A stretch of 8,992 nucleotides of DNA from Bacteroidia bacterium (GTDB taxonomy: Bacteria > Bacteroidota > Bacteroidia > NS11-12g > UBA955). The stretch spans positions 1-8,992 of the forward strand of contig JADLHV010000206.1 of NCBI GenBank assembly GCA_020848595.1, given 5' to 3'. A program made the translations under genes and the position numbers. Shown here one piece after another: positions 6,995-8,992 of this stretch. The notes below the pieces were generated by a model. The model made no database searches and was not told the origin of the DNA. It saw only the letters and a program-made list of their open reading frames with translations. Numbering within the stretch: position 1 is the stretch's first letter; each line of letters starts with the position of its first letter.

Positions 6995-8992
6995 TTACTT
7001 TTTAAAATAAACAATAAATTTAGTGCCCTTGCCAATAGAACTTTCTACTTCAATTTTGCCATCCATAGCTTCAACTTGAGTCTTAGTAATAAACAGTCCC
7101 AAGCCCCTAGAATCTTTATTGCTGTGAAAGGTTTTATACATGCCAAAAATTTTATTGCCATGTAAATCTAAATCGATACCTATACCATTATCTTCAACAT
7201 GTAAAATATGAAATATATCAGTTTCTTGACTGGAAATATTCATTATTAAATCTCTTTCACAAGAACGGTATTTTACTGCATTTGTCATTAAATTCAAGAG
7301 TATACTTTCTAAGTATGCAGGAATAGCTTTAACTGTTACATCTTCACTCACATGGTTGTTAAGTTGACATTTATTTTGTTTAGTTAGCGAATTTATAACA
7401 CTAAAAGTTTTATCAATTTCAAGTTTCAATTTTAGTTCAGTGAGTTCGTTATTTATAGAATTTTGAATTGTAACTATCTCGTTTAAGTTATCTGTAGTTT
7501 CAGTGAGTTTGTCTGAACTCGTTTTAAGCATATTAATCAAATGAATTCTGTCTTCTTCTTTTTCAGTATGATTAAGGATTTCGATTAAGCCAGAAATATT
7601 GACAACATGCGAGCGGATATTATGCGAGACAATATGAGCAAAGTTTTGCAATCGACTATTTTGATCGGTTGTTACATCTAAGAAATTTTGAATTTTCTCT
7701 TCTTGAATTTTCCTTTCATTAATATCTCTATGGTTAGAAACGATTGCTTGAACATTTTCGTCATCTAATAGATTTATCACAACACCTTCTACCCAAATTT
7801 CTTGACCATTTTTATGAATAAAACGATTAATTCTAGGAGTTAAAATATTAGGATTTTCGAGTAAGAATTTGAAATTTTTTCTCGAATCAATAGCTTGTTC
7901 AGGGTGCATGATATCAAAAATAGATTTGCCCTCTAGATCTTTCCAGGAGTATCCGATTACTTTTTCCATAGCTGGGCTCACATAGGTAAATAAAGAGTTT
8001 GAATCCGTTAGTGAAATGATATCTCCTGCATTCTCAACCAGTGCTTTAAATCTTGCTTCAGAGCGTTTTGATTCATTAATATTGGTATAAATGACAATAA
8101 ACCCGATACAACGTTTATTATCGTCTAAGTATGGCGTAACAGATACTAGTACCCAAATGCGTTCGCCAAGTTTATTAATAATTTGTTTTTCATAGGATTC
8201 TTCATCATTTAAATCTTCAGAATTATGGTGTCTCATAAAATCGAGATCAGCCCTAAATCCAATTAAATCCGATTGACTATATCCCGTTAAAGCAACAAAC
8301 TGAGAATTCGCATACATGATAATATTCTCTTTATTGACAATTATTAATCCTTCGTTCATTGTTTCAACAATCTTGTCCCAATGATGTTTAGGAGAGTATT
8401 CTAAAAAGTTATGATTAAGAATACTAATTAGGGTAAAGATAGAAAAGAAAGTAAAGAGAGGGGCCGTAATTGGAATATTATCTAAGCCAAGTAATATAGG
8501 AGCAATTGCTTGAGAAATAATGCCACCAAACATGGGTATATAAAATCCTAAAGCTAAAATAATGGCTTGATTGCGTTTAGATTTTTCTTTTCGATTGTTA
8601 TATATGTTTACCGCTAATAATGTCATAATAAACACCCCTTGTAAAGAAACCCATGCATAAATAATTTTTGTAATTAATTGTTGGTCGGGGTTGGCTATCC
8701 AATACCATTGTTTTGATTGAATAATGGCATGATTGCCAGGGTGGACAGTATTTATTCCTAAGAAAAATAAAAGAGGCAAATATTGAGTTAGAATAATAAA
8801 TTTCTGACTAAAAATATGTTGCCACTTAGCATAAAAAATAATAAATATAACACCTAAAGGCGTTACGATTAGAGCAAACATGCCCATGATATAGTACCAT
8901 TGTTCGGCAACTTTCATATCATAAGCTAATCTCATAAATGCATCAGTAAACTGCCATAATGAGACCACTAAACAAAAGAGCGAAAAAGTAAT
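6995..8992 (-). CDS. 7TM sensor histidine kinase with two PAS domains (partial, N-terminus outside window)
   Basis: The frame is open from the right edge to the TAA at 6995 (665 residues visible, numbered here from the edge). Six hydrophobic helices are visible (about 1-20, 31-54, 65-82, 109-130, 141-165, 175-195), and the pattern matches helices 2-7 of the histidine-kinase 7TM sensor domain, so helix 1 and the true start lie outside. Two PAS domains follow (about 205-310, NEGLIIVN...GYSQSDLIG; and 311-427, with IGYSWKDLEGKS). The HisKA region has the phospho-acceptor His457 in IVSHNIRSH. The ATPase shows an N box (NLMTNAVKY, Asn571), G1 DNGIGID (Asp601), an F-box-like IFGMYKTFH, G2 SRGLGLF (628-634) and G3 GKGTKF. 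All catalytic motifs are intact. The protein should sense a membrane or cytoplasmic signal and phosphorylate a separate response regulator; no receiver domain is fused and no regulator gene is visible. It converges on the T9SS cargo gene with a 192-base gap. The ligand is unknown. Confidence 0.93.
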   Translation of the reverse strand: MTFSLFCLVVSLWQFTDAFMRLAYDMKVAEQWYYIMGMFALIVTPLGVIFIIFYAKWQHIFSQKFIILTQYLPLLFFLGINTVHPGNHAIIQSKQWYWIANPDQQLITKIIYAWVSLQGVFIMTLLAVNIYNNRKEKSKRNQAIILALGFYIPMFGGIISQAIAPILLGLDNIPITAPLFTFFSIFTLISILNHNFLEYSPKHHWDKIVETMNEGLIIVNKENIIMYANSQFVALTGYSQSDLIGFRADLDFMRHHNSEDLNDEESYEKQIINKLGERIWVLVSVTPYLDDNKRCIGFIVIYTNINESKRSEARFKALVENAGDIISLTDSNSLFTYVSPAMEKVIGYSWKDLEGKSIFDIMHPEQAIDSRKNFKFLLENPNILTPRINRFIHKNGQEIWVEGVVINLLDDENVQAIVSNHRDINERKIQEEKIQNFLDVTTDQNSRLQNFAHIVSHNIRSHVVNISGLIEILNHTEKEEDRIHLINMLKTSSDKLTETTDNLNEIVTIQNSINNELTELKLKLEIDKTFSVINSLTKQNKCQLNNHVSEDVTVKAIPAYLESILLNLMTNAVKYRSCERDLIMNISSQETDIFHILHVEDNGIGIDLDLHGNKIFGMYKTFHSNKDSRGLGLFITKTQVEAMDGKIEVESSIGKGTKFIVYFKK

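Noticed and set aside
6972..7002. Inverted repeat AAAAGTAA / TTACTTTT over the kinase stop codon
   Set aside because: The stem is 8 bases, almost all A/T, with a 15-base loop and no clean T-run. It is too weak to call a terminator.

Overview
The window looks like AT-rich chromosomal DNA from a member of the Bacteroidota. The evidence is a very large secreted protein ending in a type IX secretion (T9SS) C-terminal sorting domain, promoters that fit the Bacteroidota pattern TTTG-N18/19-TAnnTTTG, no visible Shine-Dalgarno sequences, and a lipoprotein and β-barrel-type envelope gene set. I cannot place it below phylum from this sequence.

Layout. (1) Positions 1-1558, minus strand: a two-gene unit. 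A lipoprotein di-heme cytochrome c peroxidase/MauG-family enzyme (479-1558) is followed after 11 bases by the first 155 codons of an unrecognised envelope protein with β-barrel-like strands (start at 467, running off the left edge). (2) Positions 1559-1918: a divergent intergenic region with one good promoter candidate facing each way. (3) Positions 1919-6802, plus strand: a 1627-residue T9SS cargo made of two tandem copies of a β-helix plus Ig-like module (~541-572 residues each), five Ig/PKD-like domains, and the sorting domain. It ends at a strong intrinsic terminator (6820-6851). (4) Positions 6995-8992, minus strand and convergent: a membrane sensor histidine kinase (7TM sensor, two PAS domains, HisKA, HATPase_c) whose N-terminus lies beyond the right edge.

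How they fit together. The di-heme enzyme and the barrel-like protein are probably co-transcribed and may share a job at the outer membrane or periplasm. The giant protein appears to be a single-gene unit for a surface or secreted structure. No response regulator is present for the kinase. No known genetic system ties the four genes together, and I see no mobile element, CRISPR array, tRNA or rRNA.

The most interesting observations are the MauG/MbnH-like ligand pattern of the di-heme enzyme (Phe in place of the classical distal His, Tyr in place of the classical Met), the long internal duplication in the T9SS cargo, and the regular cysteine spacing in its Ig/PKD stalk.
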